Shown in pieces: positions 36,650 to 45,753 of a DNA stretch of 64,000 nt. Every line of letters starts with the position of its first letter. The stretch's first letter is position 1. The stretch comes from Prochlorococcus sp. AG-409-I11 (lineage in GTDB: Bacteria; Cyanobacteriota; Cyanobacteriia; PCC-6307; Cyanobiaceae). The position numbers and the translations under genes were made by a program. The DNA lies in assembly GCA_003215725.1 (NCBI GenBank), contig QCJX01000003.1:53005-117004 (forward strand), read 5' to 3'. The notes under the pieces are model-generated. The model was given only the letters and a program-made list of their open reading frames with translations. It searched no databases and had not been told where the DNA came from.

Positions 36650-37084
36650 TTAAAACTCATTTGTGACAATTTTTTCTGCTTTAGAGAGCTCTTTGTTCAA
36701 ACGTTCTTTCAAGTCTTGAGGTAATGGGCGGTTTGCAAATGTTTTGTAATGACCTGCCATTGCATTAAGTGCTGTTTGCATCGTAGTAAAAGAAACTGAC
36801 CCGTTTACCTGTGGCCGATTTCGATATCTAGAGATGTAATCAGTAATAAGTCCTATTGATTCTTTTCCTTCGCTTGAGCGTTCTTCATTGTCTTGGTCAA
36901 CAGATATTATTTCTTTAAGCTGATGAACAACTGAAATTGTATCTTTGACATAGTCTCCGCTCATGGAAGTGCGAGCTGCATAAGCATTTGAGGGGAAGGC
37001 AATTGCAATTATGCAAATACCAATACATAAGGCTATAGCTTGTATTTTTAGCCTTTTTAAAAAACGATTTAAGGCAGAGGACAT
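36650..37084 (-). CDS. psb27: Photosystem II assembly protein Psb27, 144 aa
   Basis: Psb27 binds the lumenal side of CP43 during PSII assembly and repair. After a signal segment (IQAIALCIGICIIAIAFPS), the cleavage site SNAYA is followed by RTSMSGDYVKDTISVVHQLK. The four-helix bundle continues (YISRYRNRPQVNGSVSFTTM, AMAGHYKTFANRPLP). There is no lipobox Cys at the cleavage site, so it is probably not a lipoprotein, unlike many Psb27 proteins. The product is a soluble lumenal protein. Confidence 0.9.
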   Translation of the reverse strand: MSSALNRFLKRLKIQAIALCIGICIIAIAFPSNAYAARTSMSGDYVKDTISVVHQLKEIISVDQDNEERSSEGKESIGLITDYISRYRNRPQVNGSVSFTTMQTALNAMAGHYKTFANRPLPQDLKERLNKELSKAEKIVTNEF

Positions 37085-37108
37085 TTTTTTTTAGCAAGTG
37101 GATTTATT

Positions 37109-38920
37109 TTATAAGGGTTGAGAGATTGATAGATCTTTAGCTTGTTGAATTTCTTTTGATAGCTTTTGAATGGCTGAAGCATGATTCATTAATTCAGCTG
37201 TTCTATCTGACCTTTGAACAAGCTCTACTTTCCCTGAATCGGCATCTCTCCCAACCACGATACGCCAAGGGATTCCTATAAGATCGGCATCTTTGAACTT
37301 AACTCCTGCGCGCTCAGCTCGATCATCAAGAAGAGTATCTATCCCATTGGCGATTAATTCTGAATAGATTTTCTCGCCAAGTTCTACTTGAATTGATTCT
37401 TTATTATTGGCAACTACAACGATTACTTCGAAGGGTGCAATTGTTATTGGCCAGATTATCCCTGATTCGTCATGATTTTGTTCGACAGCTGCTTGTGCTA
37501 GACGCGAAACTCCAATTCCATAACAACCCATCCAAAATGGCTCTTCAATACCACTTTGGTTTGTAAAAGTTGCATTCAGGGCTTTTGAATACTTTCTTCC
37601 TAATTGAAAAATGTGTCCAACTTCAATTCCTCTACGCTCTTCCAATTTTTGATTGGTGTCATGAATACAGCTGTCACCAGCCTTAGCTTTTCTGATGTCA
37701 ACTTTTTCTGGTAATCCACCTAAATGTTTCCAGGTCATGAAATTTAGATGTTTGCCTTCTTTGTTGGCACCACAAACAAAACTTTCTAAAGTTGCTGCTG
37801 TAAGGTCAGCAAACCTTAAGAATTTATTGTTCCAAGTCTTTGCACCATTTAAAAATGAGTCATTAAGATCAGGACCTATATAACCAAAAGGAATTTGCGT
37901 TAGTCCCTGTGAGCTTAATTGATCATTTGTTATCGAGTTAATAGCTATGATATTTTTCCCAGTTTTTTGTGTGAAAACATTTATAAGTTTAATTTCATTT
38001 AGCTCTTGGTCCCCTCTTATACTTATTAATAATGGTTGATTTTCACCATTCTCTAGATGAGCAACTAATAAAAGAACTTTGACTATTTGAGAAGAGTCAA
38101 AGCCTTGAATTGAACATAAACTATCAATGCTAGTTTGTTTTGGTGTCTCGATTAATGATGGCTCACCTTTAGCTAGCGGCTTTGCTTTAATAGGTTCTGA
38201 AATAGCTTTTTCTTGGTTTGCCGAATATTTTTTATCTGTACTGATTAAAATCATATCTTCACCTGACTCGGCAGTTACCATGAACTCTTGTGAGGCGGCT
38301 CCACCAATAGCCCCACTATCAGCATCTACGGCTACAGTTTGAAGACCACATCTCATAAAGATTCTTTTATAGGCATTATCCATATCTAAGTAAGTAGATT
38401 TGAGGTTAGCCTCATTTGTGTGAAACGAATATCCATCTTTCATGATGAATTCTCTACTTCTCATTAGTCCAAATCTTGGACGAATTTCATCACGAAATTT
38501 TGTTTGAATTTGATAAAGGTTTACTGGTAATTGTTTGTATGATCGCAAGATTTCACCCGCAATATTCGTTATAACTTCTTCATGAGTTGGTCCAAGACCA
38601 AGTTCTCTTTCTTGTCGGTCTTTTAGGTGAAACATGATCCCTTCGCCTGCCGTATATCCCTGCCATCTTCCAGTTTCCTTCCATAGTTCTGAAGGTTGTA
38701 GTTGCGGTAAAAGTGTTTGAAGGCAACCCTTTGCATCCATCTCCTCTTGAATAATTGATGTGATTTTTTGGAGAACTTTCCACATCAAAGGCATATAGGC
38801 GTATATGCCTGTAGTGACACGTCTTACAAATCCCCCTCTTAAGAGAAGTTGGTGGGAAGCTATTTCGGCATCGGCTGGTATGTCCCGAAGCGTCACCAGC
38901 ATTAGGCGGGAGACGCGCAT
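37109..38920 (-). CDS. proS: Prolyl-tRNA synthetase, 603 aa
   Basis: A class II tRNA synthetase of the bacterial type, with an insertion (editing) domain of about 180 residues between motifs 2 and 3. Motif features: MLVTLRDIPADAEIASHQLL, LGPTHEEVIT, RFGLMRSREFIMKDGYSFH, then GVSRLAQAAVEQNHDESGII. The anticodon domain is at the C-terminus (APFEVIVVVANNKE). Length fits the 600-residue form. Confidence 0.97.
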   Translation of the reverse strand: MRVSRLMLVTLRDIPADAEIASHQLLLRGGFVRRVTTGIYAYMPLMWKVLQKITSIIQEEMDAKGCLQTLLPQLQPSELWKETGRWQGYTAGEGIMFHLKDRQERELGLGPTHEEVITNIAGEILRSYKQLPVNLYQIQTKFRDEIRPRFGLMRSREFIMKDGYSFHTNEANLKSTYLDMDNAYKRIFMRCGLQTVAVDADSGAIGGAASQEFMVTAESGEDMILISTDKKYSANQEKAISEPIKAKPLAKGEPSLIETPKQTSIDSLCSIQGFDSSQIVKVLLLVAHLENGENQPLLISIRGDQELNEIKLINVFTQKTGKNIIAINSITNDQLSSQGLTQIPFGYIGPDLNDSFLNGAKTWNNKFLRFADLTAATLESFVCGANKEGKHLNFMTWKHLGGLPEKVDIRKAKAGDSCIHDTNQKLEERRGIEVGHIFQLGRKYSKALNATFTNQSGIEEPFWMGCYGIGVSRLAQAAVEQNHDESGIIWPITIAPFEVIVVVANNKESIQVELGEKIYSELIANGIDTLLDDRAERAGVKFKDADLIGIPWRIVVGRDADSGKVELVQRSDRTAELMNHASAIQKLSKEIQQAKDLSISQPL

Positions 38921-39067
38921 AGTGCAAATCTCATAAGAATTTGAAAGATATCATCCAACATAAAAAAACAGTCGATTACGAACTGTCATGACTTGTCAAT
39001 GCTATTCGCCAGCTTGAGTCTCATCTGCTAGCTTCACCACAATTACTTCCTGGCCCTGGTAAAAACT

Positions 39068-39526
39068 ATGTTTAATGGGTCATTAGATTCAATTTCTCCT
39101 GATTTCAACTCAAATAGCGCTAAAGATATACAAGCAGCTTTGGCTCAAGCTGAAACTTTGGTAGGTATTGATGAAGTTCAAAAATCTTTAAATCGTTCTA
39201 GAGCATCTGTTTATCGTTATACAAATACTGATTCTAGAAATCTTAACCCTCCATTTAATCCAAGAAAATTAAACCCAGAATATAGAACTGATCAAAAGGA
39301 TCCTCTCTTATTTCATCCTAATGAAGTTGCTAGATTTGCAAAAGATATTCTTAGGATTAAGGAAGTAACGGTAGAAGTCTTAAATGCTCCATCTACTGCT
39401 ACTCAAGAAGTACTTTTGTCTATCCTTGAAGAACTGCGTCTTATTCGATTTCATATTGAAGCTTCGCAAAATGGTACATCTAGCATCGGATCTCGTTTGG
39501 ATCGTCAAGACAGGTCTGCTGCTTAG
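39068..39526 (+). CDS. Conserved-type protein with possible HTH, 152 aa
   Basis: A soluble protein. Residues 28-55 (AETLVGIDEVQKSLNRSRAS, then VYRYTNTDSR) look like a helix-turn-helix that could read DNA, as in resolvase-type or MerR-like domains. The middle is Pro/Asn-rich (NLNPPFNPRKLNPEYRTDQ), then LLFHPNEVARFAKDILRIK, and a C-terminal helix LSILEELRLIRFHIEASQN. A DNA-binding role in cyanobacteria is plausible but I do not recognise a named family. It is a single gene. Confidence 0.65.
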   Translation: MFNGSLDSISPDFNSNSAKDIQAALAQAETLVGIDEVQKSLNRSRASVYRYTNTDSRNLNPPFNPRKLNPEYRTDQKDPLLFHPNEVARFAKDILRIKEVTVEVLNAPSTATQEVLLSILEELRLIRFHIEASQNGTSSIGSRLDRQDRSAA

Positions 39527-39633
39527 CTAAGCGTTAGGTGACAGAATAATGAGAATCAATCTTCGGAAAAAGTGATTCCTTGTCGATCAAATCTAGCTTC
39601 ATATCAATTTAGGTTTCTCTTTGTTCACTCTGA

Positions 39634-39921
39634 ATGAAAGACAAATCAATTGCAATTTCTAAAGTTCCTTCTCAAACTGAGTCATCTTTAAGATCCACTC
39701 AGCAAGATGATGTGAAAGTAATTGCAGATGAAGATCCTTTCAATTTGAAAGATTCTTCTACTACTTTCCTGGGCTTGATTATTGCCATTCTCACTGTTGT
39801 AACTCCACTTGCAGCAGTTCTAATAGAAAGGCCTCACGCTGAGGAAAGTATTGTTCCAACTGATCAGGAACGATATGGATCTAAAACATCTTTCTCCTTC
39901 TCCCTCTCAAGGGTTAGTTAA
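39634..39921 (+). CDS. Small membrane protein overlapping ppa, 95 aa
   Basis: A polar N-terminal half ([20 protein letters not shown]), a single membrane helix ([20 protein letters not shown]) and a short polar tail. Its last 47 bases overlap the start of the pyrophosphatase gene in another frame. No family is recognised. The TM segment and ordinary codon use support a gene. Confidence 0.55.
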   Translation: MKDKSIAISKVPSQTESSLRSTQQDDVKVIADEDPFNLKDSSTTFLGLIIAILTVVTPLAAVLIERPHAEESIVPTDQERYGSKTSFSFSLSRVS

Positions 39922-40399
39922 CCTTCTTGTAGAAATACCAGCTGGGAGTAGGAATAAATATGAATATTACTCTGAAGCAGGTGTAATGGCTCTTGACCGA
40001 GTTTTGCATTCTTCTGTCAGGTACCCTTTCGATTACGGTTTTATTCCAAATACTCTTGCTGAAGATGGAGCTCCTTTGGATGCAATGGTGATTATGGAAG
40101 AACCAACCTTTGCTGGTTGTTTAATTAAAGCAAGACCGATTGGTGTACTTGATATGCATGATTCTGGCGCTTATGACGGAAAACTTTTATGTGTTCCTGT
40201 TGCAGACCCTCGTCAAGAAGGCATTAGAAGCATCAAACAGATAGCTCCTAATCAACTAGAGGACGTGGCAGAATTTTTTAGAACTTATAAAAGCTTAGAA
40301 GGGAGAGTAATTGTTATTGATGGATGGAGAGATTTTGAGGCTGTAAATGATTTGTTAGAGAGGTGCATTGCAGCGCAGAAGGCTAATCTCAAAAACTGA
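39875..40399 (+). CDS. Second inorganic-pyrophosphatase-like protein, 174 aa
   Basis: The closest relative of classical cyanobacterial Ppa by length and N-terminus ([20 protein letters not shown]). The motifs [22 protein letters not shown] and [20 protein letters not shown] are present. However, the DGDPLD active-site box reads DGAPLD (64-69), so the residue equal to E. coli Asp67 is Ala. The other Asp residues remain. The enzyme may be altered or slow, or the substitution is tolerated. I start at ATG 39875; an upstream TTG at 39851 adds only eight residues. The intact paralogue is at 24004. Confidence 0.88.
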   Translation: MDLKHLSPSPSQGLVNLLVEIPAGSRNKYEYYSEAGVMALDRVLHSSVRYPFDYGFIPNTLAEDGAPLDAMVIMEEPTFAGCLIKARPIGVLDMHDSGAYDGKLLCVPVADPRQEGIRSIKQIAPNQLEDVAEFFRTYKSLEGRVIVIDGWRDFEAVNDLLERCIAAQKANLKN

Positions 40400-40451
40400 T
40401 TTAAGCTTTATCATTAATTGTTCACAAACAAATTTTCGAAAACGTTTAACA

Positions 40452-40814
40452 ATGGATTCTTTGCTAAAAATCTTCAGCTATTCTTCTTGTTCAACTTGTA
40501 GGAAAGCAATTAAATGGTTACAACAAAACCAGATTGAATACGAATTGATAGATATAGTGGAGAATCCACCATCAAAACAAATACTTTTAGAAGCTTTTAA
40601 GCAATTGTCTGACCGCAAAAAGCTTTTTAATACTAGTGGAATTAGCTACAGAAAAATAGGAGCCTCTGTTGTTAAAGCTATGGGAGATAATGAAGCAATT
40701 GATGCATTAGCTGCTGACGGTAAATTGATAAAACGTCCTTTTGTAATTACTACTAATAATAGAATATTGGTAGGTTTCAATCAAGAAAAATGGAACCAGT
40801 TATTATTGAGTTAA
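40452..40814 (+). CDS. ArsC/Spx-family protein, 120 aa
   Basis: A thioredoxin-fold protein. The FSYSSCSTCRKAIKWLQQ motif carries the two cysteines, like Spx/ArsC (C-x-x-C), followed by a helix. The C-terminal part has KRPFVITTNNRILVGFNQEK. In other bacteria such proteins are arsenate reductases or redox regulators; the present sequence does not separate the two. The start at 40452 is chosen over a longer frame from 40368 that overlaps ppa. Confidence 0.85.
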   Translation: MDSLLKIFSYSSCSTCRKAIKWLQQNQIEYELIDIVENPPSKQILLEAFKQLSDRKKLFNTSGISYRKIGASVVKAMGDNEAIDALAADGKLIKRPFVITTNNRILVGFNQEKWNQLLLS

Positions 40815-40927
40815 GGGTTGATAAAATAAATCTGGTTGAGGTGATGCTTTCCTCGTTAAACTTTGACTTGAGATATTAAGTTGGCCCGTTTCTGCCAAAA
40901 GAGGAATTAAACAATGGAGGTAGCTCT

Positions 40928-41608
40928 TTGACCGATAAGAGAAAGTCAATAATGGAACCTGATCCCTTTTGGGACTTTTGGGGACCCCTACTCTTGACGT
41001 TATCTTTGTATACAGGAATTCGACACTTCATCGCAGAAGCTAGGTATATTCCTTCTGGTTCGATGCTGCCTGGTTTACAGGTTAACGATAGATTGTTGGT
41101 TGAGAAAATGACTTTACGTAATAGATCTCCTAATCGTGGAGAGATTATTGTTTTTAATTCTCCAAATGCCTTCGATAGTCAGTTGATTAGCAAGCGCAAA
41201 AAAGGTCTACCTTCAACTTTGCAATGTGTGCTGGTTGGTTTTCCGTTGATGAACATTATCCCTGGACTCGCTGATCCTGCTTGTGACGACTATATAAAAC
41301 GTGTAGTTGCCATTGAAGGTGATAAGGTTTCTGTTAACTCAAAAGGTGAGCTATTCCTAAACGGTGTTTTTAAAAAGGAAAACTATGTCACTAATTACTG
41401 TCAAGTAGATAGAACGGGCTTTAGTATTTGCAAAACCTTAAATCAAATGGTTCCTAAGGGACATGTTTTAGTTTTGGGAGATAATCGTAGAAATAGTTGG
41501 GATAGTCGATTTTGGCCAGGAGGTCCTTTTTTACCCGAACGTGAAATTTTAGGTAGAGCTATATGGAGATTTTGGCCCCTTAATCGCTTGGGTCAACTTG
41601 ACTCTTAA
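40928..41608 (+). CDS. lepB: Signal peptidase I, 226 aa
   Basis: Cleaves signal peptides at the outer face of the membrane. One helix (about 19-35) is followed by the catalytic Ser in IPSGSMLPGL (Ser45) and Lys in DDYIKRVVAIEGDKV (Lys124). The C-terminal box VLVLGDNRRNSWDSRFWPGG is intact. The start is a TTG with GGAGG at 40916-40920, seven bases before it; an ATG at 40952 is a weaker alternative. The 3' end overlaps the facing gene by 29 bases. Confidence 0.93.
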   Translation: MTDKRKSIMEPDPFWDFWGPLLLTLSLYTGIRHFIAEARYIPSGSMLPGLQVNDRLLVEKMTLRNRSPNRGEIIVFNSPNAFDSQLISKRKKGLPSTLQCVLVGFPLMNIIPGLADPACDDYIKRVVAIEGDKVSVNSKGELFLNGVFKKENYVTNYCQVDRTGFSICKTLNQMVPKGHVLVLGDNRRNSWDSRFWPGGPFLPEREILGRAIWRFWPLNRLGQLDS

Positions 41609-42854
41609 GGCCACAATTAATAACTTTACCTTTAATTTGTTTACCTTCCCATGCTTGGTTAGCAGCAAAGGGCCAGCTTTTCTTGTCCAAAGATTGAACC
41701 CAACGTTTATCTGGATCAAAATGAAGCCATCGCCGACTGCCAGTTTGTAGAAACTCTTCTGGCATATTTAGCATTTTAGAGGGACCAAAACTTAGAACTT
41801 CCCAAAGTTTCTCCACCGTCCAATTTGATTTGACTACCAACTCTTGCCATAAAGCAGGGAGAACCAATTGATAGCCACTAATTCCAGGAGAACGCTGGTC
41901 TGGAGGAAGTTGGGTCTGGACTTCATCTAGTGGTATTGAGTTCACTGCTACTGCAGTAAGAGTTCCTTTTTTTAACCCTTGAATCAATGCATTTCTGTCT
42001 TTAGCACTGCCAATGGAAGGAGAAACTCTCCATCCAATATCAGTTGGTGGCATATTGGAGCTATCTGCTATTAGATGCCACCAGTTGACGCTTGCGATTG
42101 GCCGGCTTGTGCTTTTAGAGAGCATGGATACTCCGTCAGCAGTAGATATATTCATTAATCTCATGGCAACTTCTGGATGTTGCCTATGTAATTCAAGTAG
42201 TTGTCCTAGAGGAATGGTTTCACTCGCGATTGGATCTGGAGCCCAACCTGCTCTTAAAGTTTCTATACCTTCTCTAACTATTCCATCTCCTTGGATTTGA
42301 ATGTCTCTAGGAGCAAACAGTACAGGAGATGAACCCATCTCTGCTAGTACTAAACCTTTTTTGATTAGTGCCGTAGAAATGATTGAGTTGTCTTCAGCTA
42401 ACCCAATGGCACCCTGTTGAATCAGGTCCGCATGAGGAGAAAGTTCTTCTCCTTTCCCTTCGAGGCTGAAGCCTCCCCAGAAGTGAATTCTCAAACCATT
42501 ACAAGAGTTTATAAAACCACGAATCCGTGCTGGTCGATCTCTCCAATCTTTGCTTCTTGGAAGAAGAGCTATTTGCCCGTAACCAGCTAAAAAGGCTTTC
42601 TTTGAAAGAGTTTTAATGTTCTCGCTTTGACCATTAATAGGGTCTTCTAGAACTGAATGCGGGTCGACTAAACAAGGCGCTATTAATTGTTTTTGGGCTG
42701 GAGTTGGCTTGACAGATAATTCTTTTGCTTGTTTACGCGCTTCGGCTCCAAAGGCTTTTAAATGTCCATTATCTATAAGAACGGCGTCTTCCCTTAAGCC
42801 TTCTTTTGAACCTTTTAGAATTTGAACAGGATCTAGTAGTTGTGTATCAAACAT
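41580..42854 (-). CDS. Dihydroorotase-like amidohydrolase, 424 aa, probably inactive
   Basis: Amidohydrolase fold with a dihydroorotase-like layout (IDNGHLKAFG, LIAPCLVDPHSVLEDP, HRQHPEVAMRLMNISTADGV). The metal motif normally D-x-H-x-H reads DPHSVLEDP (64-72), so the second His is missing. The usual carboxylated Lys and following His motifs are also hard to find. This suggests a non-catalytic pyrC-type homologue, known in several bacteria as a partner of aspartate carbamoyltransferase. A true dihydroorotase should be elsewhere in the genome. It is convergent with lepB. Confidence 0.75.
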   Translation of the reverse strand: MFDTQLLDPVQILKGSKEGLREDAVLIDNGHLKAFGAEARKQAKELSVKPTPAQKQLIAPCLVDPHSVLEDPINGQSENIKTLSKKAFLAGYGQIALLPRSKDWRDRPARIRGFINSCNGLRIHFWGGFSLEGKGEELSPHADLIQQGAIGLAEDNSIISTALIKKGLVLAEMGSSPVLFAPRDIQIQGDGIVREGIETLRAGWAPDPIASETIPLGQLLELHRQHPEVAMRLMNISTADGVSMLSKSTSRPIASVNWWHLIADSSNMPPTDIGWRVSPSIGSAKDRNALIQGLKKGTLTAVAVNSIPLDEVQTQLPPDQRSPGISGYQLVLPALWQELVVKSNWTVEKLWEVLSFGPSKMLNMPEEFLQTGSRRWLHFDPDKRWVQSLDKKSWPFAANQAWEGKQIKGKVINCGLKSQVDPSD

Positions 42855-42859
42855 ATGAT

Positions 42860-44197
42860 TTAGAGAGCACCTGCGACAGTGGAATCAAGAACTCCTCCAA
42901 GGTGTGAAGTGCTGTTAAGAGTGCTGACTACATCAGGTTGATTGGAATCCTTGGATATTTCGATAACAGTAATACCCCCATTCCCTTGCTTTATCATCCA
43001 TATATCAGCGGGACTAAGCCCTAAAAGATGGCAAAGAATTGTTTTGTTTACTGCGTCATGCGCAACAATTAAGACAGTCTCGTCTGGTGAAATATTTGAA
43101 GTAATCTTTTCCCAGCAGTTCACTGCGCGGTCCCATACCATTTGAATAGTCTCTCCTTCAGGCATTTGAACAGTCTCAGGTGCATCTTGCCAGGCCTTTA
43201 GTAGATCATTCCAACTCTTTTTGATTTCTGATTCAAGCTTGCCTTCCCATAACCCGTGCCCAATCTCTATTAAGTCATTTTCAAGCTTAATTTTCACATT
43301 TGGGTGTGTCTTGAGGATTAGTTCAGCGGTTTCTTTGGGTCTAGACATGGAACTGCTGTAAGCCTTGTCTATACGAACAGACCTTAAGAATGAACCTGCT
43401 GCCAATGCTTGTGATTTTCCATTCTCATTAAGTGGGATGTCTATCTGACCTTGAAATCTTCCTTCTGAATTCCATTGTGTTTCTCCGTGTCTAACAAGAA
43501 TTACACGAGGATCTTTGCCTTTTAAAGGTAAAGGCGGTTCCAAATGGGAAATATTATTTAAGCATTCGACTTGAGCCTGATAGGCTTTCTTGTGATGCTT
43601 TTGTAAGTTGATAATTGAGATAGATGCATTCCCAAGTTTAATTCTTCTAAAGCCTTGGAGTGGTTGCCCTAGTAATTCAAGAATAATGCAACGAAGAATA
43701 GCGTTATGACCTACTATTAAAATTGTTTGATCAGTACTATTTAAATGACTATTAATTATTTTCTTTAGAAAACTTTGTGCTTGTTTTATTAAGTTTTTGA
43801 TTGGTTTGTAAGTACTTCCATCGTGAGATTGAATTGTTAACTCTAGAGGATCTTTCTGCCATGTAAGGTAATCTTCTGCATATTGAGCTTTGACTTCTTC
43901 AATCGTCATGCCGCTCCACTTTTCCAGGTCAACTTCAAGAAGATCTTGATCAAAACAGGGTTGAACTTTTCCCTTGAATTGCCCTAGAAGTTCTTTCGTG
44001 GTCTCAGCTGCCCTTTGAAGAGGAGAGCTATAAACAGCATTGATTGATAATGATGCCAGTGCTTCCCCGGTCTTACATGCTTGAACTTGTCCTTCAGGTG
44101 TCAGAACGGAAAGATTATTTCGTCCTTGAATGCGTTTTTCACGGTTGAAACTGCTTAAACCATGACGAACTAAAAGAAGACGTAATGTCATTAGCAA
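42860..44197 (-). CDS. Tandem histidine-phosphatase (phosphoglycerate-mutase-like), 445 aa
   Basis: Two histidine-phosphatase domains in one chain. The first has RLLLVRHGLSSFNREKRIQG and ILIVGHNAILRC; the second has RVILVRHGETQWNSEGRFQG and VLIVAHDAVNKTI. Both have the catalytic RHG and the second His, so both halves look active. Each domain is about 200 residues. Similar proteins in cyanobacteria are annotated as GpmB-like. The substrate is not shown; a sugar phosphate is likely. It is 5 bases upstream of the dihydroorotase-like gene. Confidence 0.85.
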   Translation of the reverse strand: MLMTLRLLLVRHGLSSFNREKRIQGRNNLSVLTPEGQVQACKTGEALASLSINAVYSSPLQRAAETTKELLGQFKGKVQPCFDQDLLEVDLEKWSGMTIEEVKAQYAEDYLTWQKDPLELTIQSHDGSTYKPIKNLIKQAQSFLKKIINSHLNSTDQTILIVGHNAILRCIILELLGQPLQGFRRIKLGNASISIINLQKHHKKAYQAQVECLNNISHLEPPLPLKGKDPRVILVRHGETQWNSEGRFQGQIDIPLNENGKSQALAAGSFLRSVRIDKAYSSSMSRPKETAELILKTHPNVKIKLENDLIEIGHGLWEGKLESEIKKSWNDLLKAWQDAPETVQMPEGETIQMVWDRAVNCWEKITSNISPDETVLIVAHDAVNKTILCHLLGLSPADIWMIKQGNGGITVIEISKDSNQPDVVSTLNSTSHLGGVLDSTVAGAL

Positions 44198-44314
44198 AAG
44201 TCTTGTATTAAGACATCGTATGAGCTCTCTGCCAACCTAATCTTGAATGGGCCAAGAGAATAGTTTCTACTAATTATTCTTTGTTGAGACTCTCAATCAC
44301 TTTATTCTTTTTTT

Positions 44315-45673
44315 ATGAGACAAGCCAATCCTGTTTGGAAAGTGGCAATGGCTGTCCTTTCTCTTTTGCTAACAGTTTTGATTTGGCAAAAAGGTCTTCA
44401 GGAAAGTTTCAATCGGCCGTCTGTTGCACCGAAACTTTCCTTGAAGCAGCAAGAGATATCTTTTCTTGCCAGACCGGCTATACCGCAAAATCTGCAATCA
44501 ATTTTAGTTGGGATTGATCCGAGGCAAGTGCTTAGAGATGCACTTCGGGATATCCCTTTGGAAAAAATGGATGACCGTCAAAAATTGATTCTGGCTGGAC
44601 TTGAAGAGTCTAATAAGGACCGCCGTTCAGTTTTGAACGCTGAACTTGACGATAAGAGTTTGTTGCCTGTCAAAGAAATTCTTTTAGGGAATTCCATTGA
44701 AAAAAAACAATTAGACGCAACTCTTTATCAACTGGAAGATATGCATCTAGATCCATTGCTATTGCAGCTATCTTGTGAGGCGGCTGGAGGCGATGAAGAG
44801 TTATGCATTGATTCGGAGATTTCTAGTAAAATGGCGATGAGATTAATTGTTAGTCAAGGGTTACCTGTTTTTGCAACATTATTAGGTTCTGGTTTATTGG
44901 TTTGGCAGGTTGGAGTATTTGTTCGTAAAAGAAACTCTCCATGGCCTGTCTTACCTAGGTTACCTTTATCTCTTATTGATATGGTGCTTTTGGTGGCAGG
45001 AGGCTTTGTCGTCTTAGGTGAAGTAGCTTTCCCTCTAATTATTGCACCATTTAGTTCGTTTTTTACTGCTGGGATAGCTAGCCCTACGGCTGACTCCCTT
45101 AGAGTTTTGATTGGTTACGTCGCTATGGCTTTACCACCACTAGTGATTTTGCGAAGTCAACTCAATGCTTTGGGCTCTTCAGATCGTCCTGAAGGTGGTT
45201 GGTTGCAATTTCGTTTAAACCCTATAGACAACGCAATTTCTACTGCCTTCAAAGGTTGGTTGATGGTCCTCCCTGTTGTATTGCTCACTGGGTGGATTAT
45301 GAATTATTTGGTTGGAGATCAAGGAGGTAGTAATCCTTTACTTGAACTTGTATTAAAGAGTCATAACCCTTTGGCATTAGGCTTACTTTTATTAACAACA
45401 GTTGTTTTGGCTCCTCTTTTTGAAGAGGTTGTTTTTAGAGGAGCACTATTACCAGTCTTGGCTAGAGAGTTAGGTTCCTTGAGTGGAGTAATTGTAAGTG
45501 CTTTAGTTTTTGCGCTAGCACACTTAAGTGTTGGTGAATTGCCTCCATTATTTGTATTAGGGACTGGACTTGCTCTTCTTAGACTGACATCAGGACGTTT
45601 ATTCCCATGCGTTTTAATGCATGCCTTGTGGAATGGAGTTACCTTTACGAGTCTTTTATTATTGGGAGCATAA
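44315..45673 (+). CDS. CPBP intramembrane protease (CAAX/Abi), 452 aa
   Basis: A polytopic membrane protein. After a signal-anchor helix, about 150 residues form a soluble region, then several helices. The CPBP motifs are PLFEEVVFRGALLPVLARE (EExxxR), FALAHLSVGELP (second His) and HALWNG near the end. The family includes CAAX prenyl proteases and proteins with other peptidase roles in cyanobacteria. The target is unknown. The N-terminal extension of about 200 residues is longer than a minimal CPBP domain. Confidence 0.85.
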   Translation: MRQANPVWKVAMAVLSLLLTVLIWQKGLQESFNRPSVAPKLSLKQQEISFLARPAIPQNLQSILVGIDPRQVLRDALRDIPLEKMDDRQKLILAGLEESNKDRRSVLNAELDDKSLLPVKEILLGNSIEKKQLDATLYQLEDMHLDPLLLQLSCEAAGGDEELCIDSEISSKMAMRLIVSQGLPVFATLLGSGLLVWQVGVFVRKRNSPWPVLPRLPLSLIDMVLLVAGGFVVLGEVAFPLIIAPFSSFFTAGIASPTADSLRVLIGYVAMALPPLVILRSQLNALGSSDRPEGGWLQFRLNPIDNAISTAFKGWLMVLPVVLLTGWIMNYLVGDQGGSNPLLELVLKSHNPLALGLLLLTTVVLAPLFEEVVFRGALLPVLARELGSLSGVIVSALVFALAHLSVGELPPLFVLGTGLALLRLTSGRLFPCVLMHALWNGVTFTSLLLLGA

Positions 45674-45753
45674 ATATCTATGAAAGGCTTCTTGAACACC
45701 CTCTTGCGACTAGCTGAATAGGGTGTTTCACTAAATTAATTAGATAATCTTTA

